Assembly: GCA_039024315.1 (NCBI GenBank)
Contig: JBCCQN010000095.1
Span: 1 to 29,666, forward strand
Direction of reading: 5' to 3'
Source: JBCAWW01 sp039024315
GTDB taxonomy: Bacteria; Bacteroidota; Bacteroidia; J057
DNA length: 29,666 nucleotides
The stretch's first letter is position 1. The number at the start of each line of letters is the position of its first letter. Positions 23,002 through 29,666 of this stretch are shown in pieces. Below the pieces are notes generated by a model. The model did not search any database and was not told the DNA's origin. It saw nothing but the letters and a program-made list of their open reading frames with translations. Both the position numbers and the translations under genes were made by a program.

Positions 23002-26000
23002 ATGAATGGCTTATTAGTTCAACTTCGATCTTGCTTAAGCGCTTGCTTGCCAATCATCGGTATCGTTTGGCTTTGTCTCGGTGTACTTAGGGCCCAAGAG
23101 GGGAGCCAAAAAGATAGCCTTTCTCAACGCTGGCAAGATGCATCCATCACACCAGCAGAACGCTTACAAGCCCTAGATCGTCTGATTGTACAACATTACA
23201 CCTTGCAGGACCCAGATAGCGCGCGTCATTATGGGGAGCAATTGTTAGAAATGGCCATAACGGCAGAGGACAGCTACTATCAAGCCGCGGGCTACCATCA
23301 CATCGGACATGCTTTGCTGCAAATCGGGCGATATGAAGAGGCGCGGTCTCAGGAAGAAAAAGCCATTGAGCACTGGCAAAGCGTAGATGCCCCAAAGCGG
23401 CTCGCCAGATCCTATAATTCTTTAGGCATTATCCTTCGCAGACTCCGTCAGCTTGACGAGGCGATGGCTTACTTACAAAAAAGTATCGCCATCGAAAAGA
23501 AACTTGGGGATACCTTGGAGATCGCAAAGCCCTATTTAGGCATCGCCGCCATTTACGAACTCCAAGGAGATATTTTTCAGTCCCTGACTTACAACCAGAA
23601 GGCATTGGCCATTACGGGAATCTCTCATGATTCTACGCTGCGAGGCATCGCCCATATCAGTCTGGCCAATAACTACAAATCCCTCGGAGACGTTGCCAAC
23701 TCTGCCGATCAATATCTCAAAGCCCGTGCGATCTATGATCGACTCGACAATCCCGCTCGTACCATTGATGTGCTCAACAATCTGGCCGTTTTGCTCATTG
23801 ACAATCAAGAGTATGATGAGGTGGAATCATATCTCAAGGAAGCCTTACAAATTGCGGAGGATAAGGGACTATTGCGAGCAAGCGCCTTTGTCAATGCCAA
23901 TCTGGGCTATCTGTGGACTAGCCAAAACAAAAATGAAGAGGGCCTGATCTATTTTCAAAAGGCGTATCAAATCCATGTAGAAAATGATCTTGGTTCCCTA
24001 GGGGCATATATTGAGCGACAACTAGGTAGTACCCTACTTACCTTACAGCGCTGGGAAGAGGCTGAAAAATTACTACTCAAAGGGCTTGCCGGCAGTCTGC
24101 AAATGGGCTCACCGATAGAAATTGCCTACGCCGAATACTCTCTCAGTACGCTGTATCAAAAATCAGGAGATTGGTCTAAGTCCTACCAATATGCCCAACA
24201 AGCCTGGGCAAAATCAGATACCATCCCCGACCTCATGCTTCAATTAGATGTGAGCAAACAGCTACTGGCCAACTATATCCATTTTGGGCAAAATACAAAA
24301 GCGGCCAAGCTGTATGACCAAATGCTGATTCTCCAGGATAGTGTCTATCAAGAAGAAAATAAACGCGCCCTCATCGAACAGGAATTCCAATATGAATACC
24401 GACAAAAAGCCTATCAAGACAGCGTCAGTACGTCCACCCAGCTCGCCCTCAAGGATCAGGAAAATACCCGTCGCCGTACGATTTCGAATTTCCTGCTGGC
24501 AGGTCTAGCCTTAATGCTGCTTTTTGGGTTCATCTTGTGGAATCGCTTTCGACTCACCCGTCGTCAAAAGCGGATCATCGAACAAGAAAAAGGGAAATTG
24601 GACCAAGCCTATACTGATCTGGACCAAGAAAAGAATAAACTTGACCAAGCCAACGCCAAACTGCTCGAACTCGATCGCTTCAAGTCTCGCTTCTTCACCA
24701 ATCTCTCCCACGAGTTTCGCACCCCTCTCACTGTAATTGGTGGTATGATTCAGCAGATTGAAACCAATCCACAGCGATGGGTCAAACAAGGCAGCGATAT
24801 TATCCAAAAAAATGTCAGCAGCCTGCTCAGCCTGATCAATCAGATCTTGGACCTGCGCAAACTTGAATCAGGCAGTCTCAGTCTATCCGTCATCCAAGGA
24901 GACATCGTCCAGTATCTAAAACTGCAAACCGAAGCTGTGCGCTCACTAGCGGATTCAAAAAAAGTGCAGCTAAGCTTTCAAAGCGAGGAGGAGGCAATAT
25001 TGATGGATTTTGATCCTGACAAGCTCCTGCTCATTCACACCAATTTGCTCTCTAATGCCATCAAATTCACCCCCACTGGAGGCGAGGTAGCGGTAAGCTT
25101 GGCCAAGCCAGAGTCTCATCGGCTTATGTTAGAAGTCAGTGATACGGGTATTGGTATCCCGAGCGACAAAATCCCGCTGATCTTTGACCGTTTTTATCAG
25201 GCGGATAATGAGCAGACGCGGGCTGGAGAAGGAACGGGAATTGGTCTTTCGCTTACGCAGGAATTGGTGCAGTTTATGGGAGGGCAAATTGAGGTTGAAA
25301 GTAAAGAGCGGGAGGGCTCAAGCTTCCGCGTGTATCTCCCGATTACGCAAGAGGCGCCTCTGCAAAAGGATATCCCCATCGTCAAAGAAGAGCTCGTCCT
25401 CCCTGCCATCGCCAGAGATCTGGTCGAACCTGTCCCGAGTTTTGCCACGGATGACCTGCCCAGTCTTCTTATTATAGAGGACAATCCTGATATTGTTACC
25501 TATCTCCAAGCAAGTCTTGAAGACGCCTATCGCCTACTGATCGCCCGAGATGGCCAGGAGGGCATCGAGCTTGCCGTAGAGCAGGTACCCGATCTCATCA
25601 TCAGTGATGTGATGATGCCTAAGAAAGATGGCTATGAAGTAACCCAAATATTGAAGTCGGACGAGCGCACCAGTCATATACCCGTCATCCTCCTTACCGC
25701 CAAAGCAGATCATGACTCACGGCTCGAGGGTCTGGAAAAAGGAGCCGATGCCTATCTCACTAAGCCCTTTGACCAGCGGGAATTGTTTATCCGTCTGGAA
25801 AAACTCCTCGCCCTGCGCCGCAATCTACAAGCGCGCTATGCCAATGCCGCAGCCACCCCTCCCCCGCAGGAAAAGTCCTTTGCCTTGGAGGACGCCTTCA
25901 TTCAAAAGATACGCACCCTGATCCTCGATAAGCTTGAAGAGAGCGACTACCGCATCGAAGACGTTTGTCGAGACCTCGGCACCAGTCGCACCCAGCTCCA

Positions 26001-26214
26001 TAACAAGATCAAGGCTTTGACCGGCAAGTCCACCACCAAATTCCTGCGTAGTATTCGCCTTGAGAAAGCCAAAGAACTCCTTCAACTCCCCGAATCGCGG
26101 GTCACTGAAGTTGCCTACGCCACCGGCTTTACCGATCCCTACTACTTCACCCGGGTCTTTACCAAAGAGTTTGGCACTTCACCTACCAGTTGGCGAGAGG
26201 CCGCTTTGCGCTAG
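23002..26214 (+). CDS. Hybrid two-component regulator: TPR sensor, histidine kinase, receiver, AraC domain
   Basis: 1070 residues. The signal sequence (about 1-31) ends LRAQ. TPR repeats (about 50-440) should lie in the periplasm. A membrane helix spans about 494-516 and is followed by a coiled coil (EQEKGKLDQAYTDLDQEKNK). HisKA has LSHEFRTPL with His570; the HATPase has LLSNAIKFT, DTGIGI and GTGIGL. The receiver (about 825-945) has IIEDN, SDVMMPKKDG with Asp869, LLTAK and TKPF. The AraC-type DNA-binding domain (about 955-1066) ends VAYATGFTDPYYFTRVFTKE. It is thus a one-protein signalling chain to transcription, as in bacteroidetal HTCS regulators that control glycan use, but with TPRs in place of the usual propeller sensor. 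The divergent GH29 fucosidase is a plausible target; this is inferred. Confidence 0.95.
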   Translation: MNGLLVQLRSCLSACLPIIGIVWLCLGVLRAQEGSQKDSLSQRWQDASITPAERLQALDRLIVQHYTLQDPDSARHYGEQLLEMAITAEDSYYQAAGYHHIGHALLQIGRYEEARSQEEKAIEHWQSVDAPKRLARSYNSLGIILRRLRQLDEAMAYLQKSIAIEKKLGDTLEIAKPYLGIAAIYELQGDIFQSLTYNQKALAITGISHDSTLRGIAHISLANNYKSLGDVANSADQYLKARAIYDRLDNPARTIDVLNNLAVLLIDNQEYDEVESYLKEALQIAEDKGLLRASAFVNANLGYLWTSQNKNEEGLIYFQKAYQIHVENDLGSLGAYIERQLGSTLLTLQRWEEAEKLLLKGLAGSLQMGSPIEIAYAEYSLSTLYQKSGDWSKSYQYAQQAWAKSDTIPDLMLQLDVSKQLLANYIHFGQNTKAAKLYDQMLILQDSVYQEENKRALIEQEFQYEYRQKAYQDSVSTSTQLALKDQENTRRRTISNFLLAGLALMLLFGFILWNRFRLTRRQKRIIEQEKGKLDQAYTDLDQEKNKLDQANAKLLELDRFKSRFFTNLSHEFRTPLTVIGGMIQQIETNPQRWVKQGSDIIQKNVSSLLSLINQILDLRKLESGSLSLSVIQGDIVQYLKLQTEAVRSLADSKKVQLSFQSEEEAILMDFDPDKLLLIHTNLLSNAIKFTPTGGEVAVSLAKPESHRLMLEVSDTGIGIPSDKIPLIFDRFYQADNEQTRAGEGTGIGLSLTQELVQFMGGQIEVESKEREGSSFRVYLPITQEAPLQKDIPIVKEELVLPAIARDLVEPVPSFATDDLPSLLIIEDNPDIVTYLQASLEDAYRLLIARDGQEGIELAVEQVPDLIISDVMMPKKDGYEVTQILKSDERTSHIPVILLTAKADHDSRLEGLEKGADAYLTKPFDQRELFIRLEKLLALRRNLQARYANAAATPPPQEKSFALEDAFIQKIRTLILDKLEESDYRIEDVCRDLGTSRTQLHNKIKALTGKSTTKFLRSIRLEKAKELLQLPESRVTEVAYATGFTDPYYFTRVFTKEFGTSPTSWREAALR

Positions 26215-26230
26215 GAGTGGTTTTGGGTTT

Positions 26231-26370
26231 ACCGCTCCGCGGAACGCTCCTCTCACGCTTGGACAAGCGGTATTTGTCTATGGGCGCACTTTCATACCTT
26301 TGAAGCCCGGCTCGAACAGCTAGAGAGGGACCAGTCATCTGCACCCTTGAACATCTCCCCAGTCCACTAG
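26231..26370 (+). pseudogene. Truncated 3' end of an SBBP/S74-type gene
   Basis: This stretch is homologous to 29184-29465, the 3' end of the next gene. Bases 26231-26287 match 29184-29240 and encode TAPRNAPLTLGQAVFVYGR. A net 142-base deletion then follows, out of frame. From TTTCATAC (26290-26297, matching 29385-29392) the homology resumes through TFEARLEQLE to APLNISPVH and the stop at 26368-26370. Homology begins exactly at a REP-like element (26232-26247), 16 bases after the stop of the hybrid regulator. The body of this paralogue is gone. Confidence 0.85.
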
Positions 26371-26429
26371 TGCGGACCGTCCCCTCTTCGAAGAGGGGAC
26401 AGCGAACATCGTGAGCAGGGGAGATGTTC
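26349..26429 (+). other. Conserved multi-hairpin element at the gene end (left copy)
   Basis: GAACATCTCCCC (26349-26360) pairs with GGGGAGATGTTC (26418-26429). Inside lie the hairpin arms GTCCCCTCTTC and GAAGAGGGGAC (26379-26400), a perfect palindrome, and a weaker hairpin around the stop codon (GTCCAC-TAGT-GCGGAC, one mismatch). The same fold is present at 29444-29524. Confidence 0.75.
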
Positions 26430-26437
26430 AGATCCAA

Positions 26438-26453
26438 GCGTTCTGCGAAGCAG
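26438..26453 (-). repeat. REP-like element, minus-strand partner of 26232-26247
   Basis: Exact copy, CTGCTTCGCAGAACGC on the minus strand. With the plus-strand copy CCGCTCCGCGGAACGC at 26232-26247 it encloses the truncated gene end and the hairpin element as an inverted pair about 220 bases long. Confidence 0.8.
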
Positions 26454-26508
26454 CAAACCAAAAACCATAGCATGTCTCCACAGACTTAGACGTTTCTATC
26501 ATTTGTAT

Positions 26509-26538
26509 GCCCTCTTCCCTTTTGGAAGGGGGCTTTTT
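26509..26538 (+). terminator. Rho-independent terminator (left copy)
   Basis: GCCCTCTTCC (26509-26518) and GGAAGGGGGC (26524-26533) make a 10-base stem with one T-G wobble and loop CTTTT, followed by five T residues. A duplicate is at 29604-29633. Confidence 0.88.
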
Positions 26539-26636
26539 GCGCTTTTGGAAAGAAAATCCATCATTTCAGAACAATAGTCCATCCCCGAAGAGGCGCAAAA
26601 TCAGAGCTTTGAGACGTACTCTTAAACAAAATCGTA

Positions 26637-29465
26637 ATGAAACGTCTCCTATTATTTTCCTTGCTCAGTACGCTAGCCTTTGCCCTATTCTCACAATCGG
26701 TGGGCATCAATCCCACCGGCAACAACCCCGATCCCAGCGCCATGCTGGATGTGCAAGCCATCGACAAAGGCATGCTCTTGCCACGGATGACCACCTCTCA
26801 GCGAGATGCTATCACCAATCCCGCCGAGGGCCTGATGATCTACAATCTAGATGACTCTTGTTTCAACTACTACGCCGGCAGTCAATGGATTTTGGATTGT
26901 GGTGCTACTAGAGAGCTGCAGTCCGTGCGTCCTCGGTCTTTTGGCTCGCCAGGAGTCGAGCGCGGCTACCAAATTGCCGTAGATGTAGAGGGAAATCGTT
27001 ACATCAGCGGAGAATACAACGGCCCTATCTCCCTAGGCTCGACGCAGTTGCTCCACCAGGGGGAGGAGGACATCTTTCTCACCAAACTCAACCCAAGGGG
27101 GGAAATCCTCTGGGCCCTATCCATCAGAAGTCCCAATCGAGATTTTTTGGAAGACCTCAAGCTAGATGCCCAAGGTAACGCCTTTGTCATTGGCGACTTT
27201 CGAGACACGCTCATCCTTGGCAGCGACACCTTGACCAATGGGGGCGATAATGATGTTTTTGCGGCAAAAATCAGCCCCTCTGGTCAAATTATCTGGTCTC
27301 TCAATGCTGGGGGAGCAGGTTCTCAAGATGGCGCTGGAATCGACATCGACCCTGCGGGTAATGTTTACCTCGCCGGAAGCTTTTCGGGTACGGCCCAATT
27401 CGGCCCTACTGGTACGCTCCCGCTCTTGAGCAGTAATGCTGGGTCTTCAGACATGTTTTTGGCCAAAGTCGATCCCAACGGACAGTTTGTCTGGGCTATC
27501 AATGCTGGTGGCAATGCATATGATGTGGCCGAAAGTGTCGCGCTTGATCCTGCGGGCAATCCCTATGTCGGGATTAGTTTTTTTGATAGCACTCGCTTTG
27601 GCAATACCACTTTTAGGGCAGGATTAGGCGATGTCCTCGTCGCAAAATTTGATCCTGCGGGAAACTTTCTCTGGGCCAATAGCGCAGGAGGCTCCAAAGT
27701 AGAATTCCTCTACGATCTTAGCGTGGACCAAAATGGAGACGTTTACTTTGGCGGTTTTTTTTCCGATACGGCCTATTTTGGCAATGATACACTCTTCGCG
27801 GGCCTTTTTGGGGATGGCTTTGTGGCGAAATTGTCAAGCAATGGACAGTTTATTTGGTCCACCCGTATAGGAGGGGATCCTGAAGGAATTCTTAATGGGA
27901 TTTCCCTTGATGCCCTTGGCAATCTATACGCTACCGGCAGTGTCTTCGATAGTGTCTTTTATGCTTCGGATACTCTCCTCACCCAGGGACTTGATGCCTT
28001 TGTCGCGAAGCTCAATGCCAATACAGGGCAGTATATTTGGCTCCGTCTAGGGGGAGGCCTGGATCGGGACGATGGAAGCGATATCGCCGTAGATGCCAAT
28101 GGTTTACTTTCCATTACCGGGAGTATGAAAGGAGTCGCAGATTTTGGCGGCACGCAAATTTCTTCTAATGGCTCCAATGATTTCTTTCTGTGGACGATCG
28201 ATTCACAAACAGGAAACAATGCCACCGACAGAGTCGGTCTGCTTAGGGCGCAGGATGGTGATTCTGACGCCAGCAACGAACTGCAAAATCTCAGTTTTAC
28301 GAGCCCCAATCTTAGCCTGAGCAACGGCAATAGTGTTGACCTCACCCCCCTCAGGGATAACTTAGGCGATCACATCGCAACCCAAAACATCCAATTAGGA
28401 TCAAATTATCTCTCAGGTGATGGAGATTCAGAAGGCATCTATGTGAACGCAGATGGCAATGTTGGCATCGGCACCAACAGCCCACAACATCCAATAGATT
28501 TTGGCAGCGGAACGGGCCGCCGAATCGCCTTGGCTCAAAACAGCGCGGGTACTGACTTTTATGGTTTTGGTATCTCCAATAGTACCCTCGAAATCCATGC
28601 TGCCAGTACCCAAAACGATGACCCTGCGATGGTGGTACGATCAAGCGGAAACGTCGGCATCGGCACGACCAATCCCACCCGCGCCAAATTAGAAATCGGC
28701 AGTTTTCTACCCTATTCCTTTTCTCATGCTTTGTTTGACGGGCTGGGAGTAATCTCTCCCAATCAGAGTGGAGCCGCAAACCTGTCTGTATATGCCACCC
28801 ATGGGGTTGCCGCCCTCGGCTTTTACGCCCATTCTGACGCTCGGATCAAGCATATCCAAGGCCTCAGCGATGGCAAAGCCGACCTCAACACCCTCATGCA
28901 GCTTGAGATCACCGACTATCGCATGAAGGACACCTTGACTAAGGGCACCGACACCATCAAAAAAGTCATCGCCCAACAAGTGGCCGAGGTCTATCCTCAG
29001 GCTGTCGAACAGGATATCACCGAAGTCGTCCCCGATATCTATCAGCGCGCCGAGATGCAAGACGGCTGGATCATGCTCGCTACGGACCTTCAGGTCGGCG
29101 AGCGCGTCAAACTCATAAGCAAGCAGAGCGCAGTGGTATATGAGGTAAGTGCCGTCGAGTCTGGGCGTTTTCAAGTCTTGGATACCGCTGCGCGGAACGC
29201 TCCTCTCTCGCTGGGACAAGCCGTCTTCGTCTATGGACGCGAGGTGGATGACTTTCATACCGTTGACTATGAAGCGCTTTCCATGCTCAACGTCAGTGCG
29301 ACGCAGGAGCAGCAGCGGATCATCGAAGCACTAAAGACACAAAACAAAGCTTTAGAAGCTGAAGTAAAAACCCTCCGGGCCCTTTTTCATACTTTCGAGG
29401 CCCGCCTCCAACAGCTAGAGAGTGGGGCTTCTTCAGCACCCTTGAACATCTCCCCTGTCCGCTAG
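26637..29465 (+). CDS. Secreted SBBP-repeat protein with C-terminal S74 (endosialidase-type) chaperone domain
   Basis: 942 residues. The signal peptide (about 1-20) ends LFSQ, followed by the bacteroidetal opening SVGINPTGNNPDPSAMLDVQ. SBBP repeats run from about residue 105 to 520, with units like GNVYLAGSFSGTAQFG and DVFAAKISPSGQIIWS, predicted to form a beta-propeller. A linker with GNVGIGTNSPQHPIDFG and GNVGIGTTNPTRAKLEIG follows. The S74 domain starts at HSDARIKHI, where Ser733 is the expected self-cleavage residue, and runs through ITDYRMKD, VIAQQVAEVYPQAV, VFVYGREVDDFHTVDYEAL and NVSATQEQQRI to a coiled coil. S74 domains trimerise and fold fibres, then cut themselves off. This suggests a trimeric surface fibre. 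The segment TAARNAPLSLG before VFVYG is encoded by a REP-like element. The remnant upstream implies a tandem family. Confidence 0.88.
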   Translation: MKRLLLFSLLSTLAFALFSQSVGINPTGNNPDPSAMLDVQAIDKGMLLPRMTTSQRDAITNPAEGLMIYNLDDSCFNYYAGSQWILDCGATRELQSVRPRSFGSPGVERGYQIAVDVEGNRYISGEYNGPISLGSTQLLHQGEEDIFLTKLNPRGEILWALSIRSPNRDFLEDLKLDAQGNAFVIGDFRDTLILGSDTLTNGGDNDVFAAKISPSGQIIWSLNAGGAGSQDGAGIDIDPAGNVYLAGSFSGTAQFGPTGTLPLLSSNAGSSDMFLAKVDPNGQFVWAINAGGNAYDVAESVALDPAGNPYVGISFFDSTRFGNTTFRAGLGDVLVAKFDPAGNFLWANSAGGSKVEFLYDLSVDQNGDVYFGGFFSDTAYFGNDTLFAGLFGDGFVAKLSSNGQFIWSTRIGGDPEGILNGISLDALGNLYATGSVFDSVFYASDTLLTQGLDAFVAKLNANTGQYIWLRLGGGLDRDDGSDIAVDANGLLSITGSMKGVADFGGTQISSNGSNDFFLWTIDSQTGNNATDRVGLLRAQDGDSDASNELQNLSFTSPNLSLSNGNSVDLTPLRDNLGDHIATQNIQLGSNYLSGDGDSEGIYVNADGNVGIGTNSPQHPIDFGSGTGRRIALAQNSAGTDFYGFGISNSTLEIHAASTQNDDPAMVVRSSGNVGIGTTNPTRAKLEIGSFLPYSFSHALFDGLGVISPNQSGAANLSVYATHGVAALGFYAHSDARIKHIQGLSDGKADLNTLMQLEITDYRMKDTLTKGTDTIKKVIAQQVAEVYPQAVEQDITEVVPDIYQRAEMQDGWIMLATDLQVGERVKLISKQSAVVYEVSAVESGRFQVLDTAARNAPLSLGQAVFVYGREVDDFHTVDYEALSMLNVSATQEQQRIIEALKTQNKALEAEVKTLRALFHTFEARLQQLESGASSAPLNISPVR
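29185..29200 (+). repeat. REP-like element within the S74 domain coding region
   Basis: CCGCTGCGCGGAACGC, exact consensus with a C-G pair at stem position 2 and loop TGC. Read in frame as A-A-R-N-A, followed by CCT for Pro, in the same frame as the copy in the sigma factor gene. Confidence 0.75.
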
Positions 29466-29524
29466 TGCGGACCGTCCCCTCTTCGAAGAGGGGACAGCGA
29501 ACAAGGTGAGCAGGGGAGATGTTC
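29444..29524 (+). other. Conserved multi-hairpin element with the stop codon in a loop (right copy)
   Basis: The outer stem is GAACATCTCCCC (29444-29455) with GGGGAGATGTTC (29513-29524). The first inner hairpin, GTCCGC-TAGT-GCGGAC (29457-29472), is a perfect 6-base stem whose tetraloop holds the TAG stop of the S74 gene (29463-29465). The second inner hairpin has arms GTCCCCTCTTC and GAAGAGGGGAC (29474-29495). The whole makes a multi-branch junction. Confidence 0.75.
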
Positions 29525-29532
29525 AGATCCAA

Positions 29533-29548
29533 GCGTTCTGCGAAGCAG
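29533..29548 (-). repeat. REP-like element, minus-strand partner of 29185-29200
   Basis: Exact copy, CTGCTTCGCAGAACGC on the minus strand. With 29185-29200 it encloses the gene end and hairpin element as an inverted pair. Confidence 0.8.
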
Positions 29549-29603
29549 CAAACCCAAAACAAAAGCTCATTTCCTAAGACTTAGACGTTTCTATCATTAT
29601 TTC

Positions 29604-29633
29604 GCCCTCTTCCCTTTTGGAAGGGGGCTTTTT
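29604..29633 (+). terminator. Rho-independent terminator of the S74 gene (right copy)
   Basis: GCCCTCTTCC (29604-29613), loop CTTTT and GGAAGGGGGC (29619-29628), followed by five T residues. Identical to the left copy at 26509-26538. Confidence 0.88.
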
Positions 29634-29666
29634 GCGCTTTTTGGAAAGAAAATCCATCATTTCAGA

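Larger units (their letters stand above)
26231..26570 (+). repeat. Left copy of a direct repeat (gene 3' end, downstream region and leader)
   Basis: Bases 26290-26570 are closely similar to 29385-29666 at an offset of 3095-3096, through the S74 gene end, the hairpin region, the terminator and the first bases of the leader. Together with 26231-26287 this covers the remnant. The right copy runs 29184-29666 and is cut by the window edge. No intact gene lies in 26371-26636. Confidence 0.9.
29184..29666 (+). repeat. Right copy of the direct repeat, cut by the window edge
   Basis: Matches 26231-26287 and 26290-26570 (offsets 2953 and 3095-3096). Beyond the stop it repeats the hairpin element, a REP-like element, the terminator and the leader. 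The last bases, TCCATCATTTCAGA, match the leader that precedes the ATG at 26637 by about 66 bases, so another copy of the gene probably begins just outside the window. Confidence 0.88.

Noticed and set aside
26060..26323. 87-residue open frame spanning the end of the AraC domain and the remnant
   Set aside because: The first part is a frame-shadow of the regulator; the end is the degraded S74 tail, better described as a pseudogene.
28351..29258. Minus-strand open frames opposite the S74 domain
   Set aside because: Shadows created by codon bias; the plus-strand protein has clear domains throughout.
26231..29666. CRISPR array or phage tail region
   Set aside because: Repeats are only two long copies of a gene end, with no short regularly spaced units; the S74 domain alone does not indicate a prophage and no other phage genes are present.

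Overview
The window looks like chromosomal DNA of a Bacteroidota bacterium, most likely a Saprospirales-type gliding marine or freshwater organism. The supporting signs are two secreted proteins with type IX secretion C-terminal domains, a hybrid two-component regulator with a fused AraC domain, TTG/TAnnTTTG promoters, start codons without clear Shine-Dalgarno sequences, and a bacteroidetal Vms1-like (VLRF1) protein. The order is an inference; the phylum is well supported. No phage, plasmid, CRISPR or rRNA module is present.

Layout. 1-2438: the 3' end of a DinF-type MATE transporter, then two paralogous genes carrying only the C-terminal parts of a RecQ helicase (HRDC+HTH, then RQC+HRDC+HTH). 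2449-3666 (minus): a TIMP-like membrane-anchored protein followed 3 bases later by uracil-DNA glycosylase. 3895-7241: a strong palindromic operator/promoter, then a tight operon of a DUF4173-like membrane protein, a small membrane protein and a secreted BNR-repeat T9SS cargo; the last start codon sits in a hairpin with the preceding stop. 7238-8757 (minus): a membrane protein and a lipoprotein with a T9SS sorting domain. 8865-10179: a VLRF1-like release factor and a membrane-anchored tail-collar protein. 10278-11917: a YCII (DGPF) protein plus ECF42-type sigma factor operon with a matching promoter. 11918-12210: a mosaic of short palindromic repeats. 12211-14475 (minus): an orphan antitoxin-like ORF, a phosphosulfolactate synthase-like enzyme and GAPDH. 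14684-14755: tRNA-Glu(TTC) with promoter and terminator. 14850-22730 (minus): a large VPS10/sortilin-like BNR protein, a TPR hybrid histidine kinase, and a GH29 alpha-L-fucosidase with a one-base frameshift. 23002-26214: a TPR hybrid kinase/AraC regulator. 26231-29666: a truncated copy and then a full copy of a secreted SBBP/S74 (intramolecular chaperone) gene. The window ends inside what should be the leader of a further copy.

The most unusual signal is not a gene. A 16-base element, CNGCTNCGCNGAACGC, is scattered over the window in 11 exact and several near-exact copies. It forms a 4-bp stem with a 3-base loop followed by AACG. Stem position 2 occurs as T-A, C-G and G-C, that is, with compensatory changes. 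Copies often occur as inverted pairs, like REP/REPIN elements. Some lie inside genes, in the same reading frame in the sigma factor and in the S74 protein. One pair flanks the duplicated 3' end of the S74 gene, and the truncated S74 copy begins exactly at an element. The duplicated 3' end also carries a conserved multi-hairpin structure that places the stop codon in a hairpin loop.
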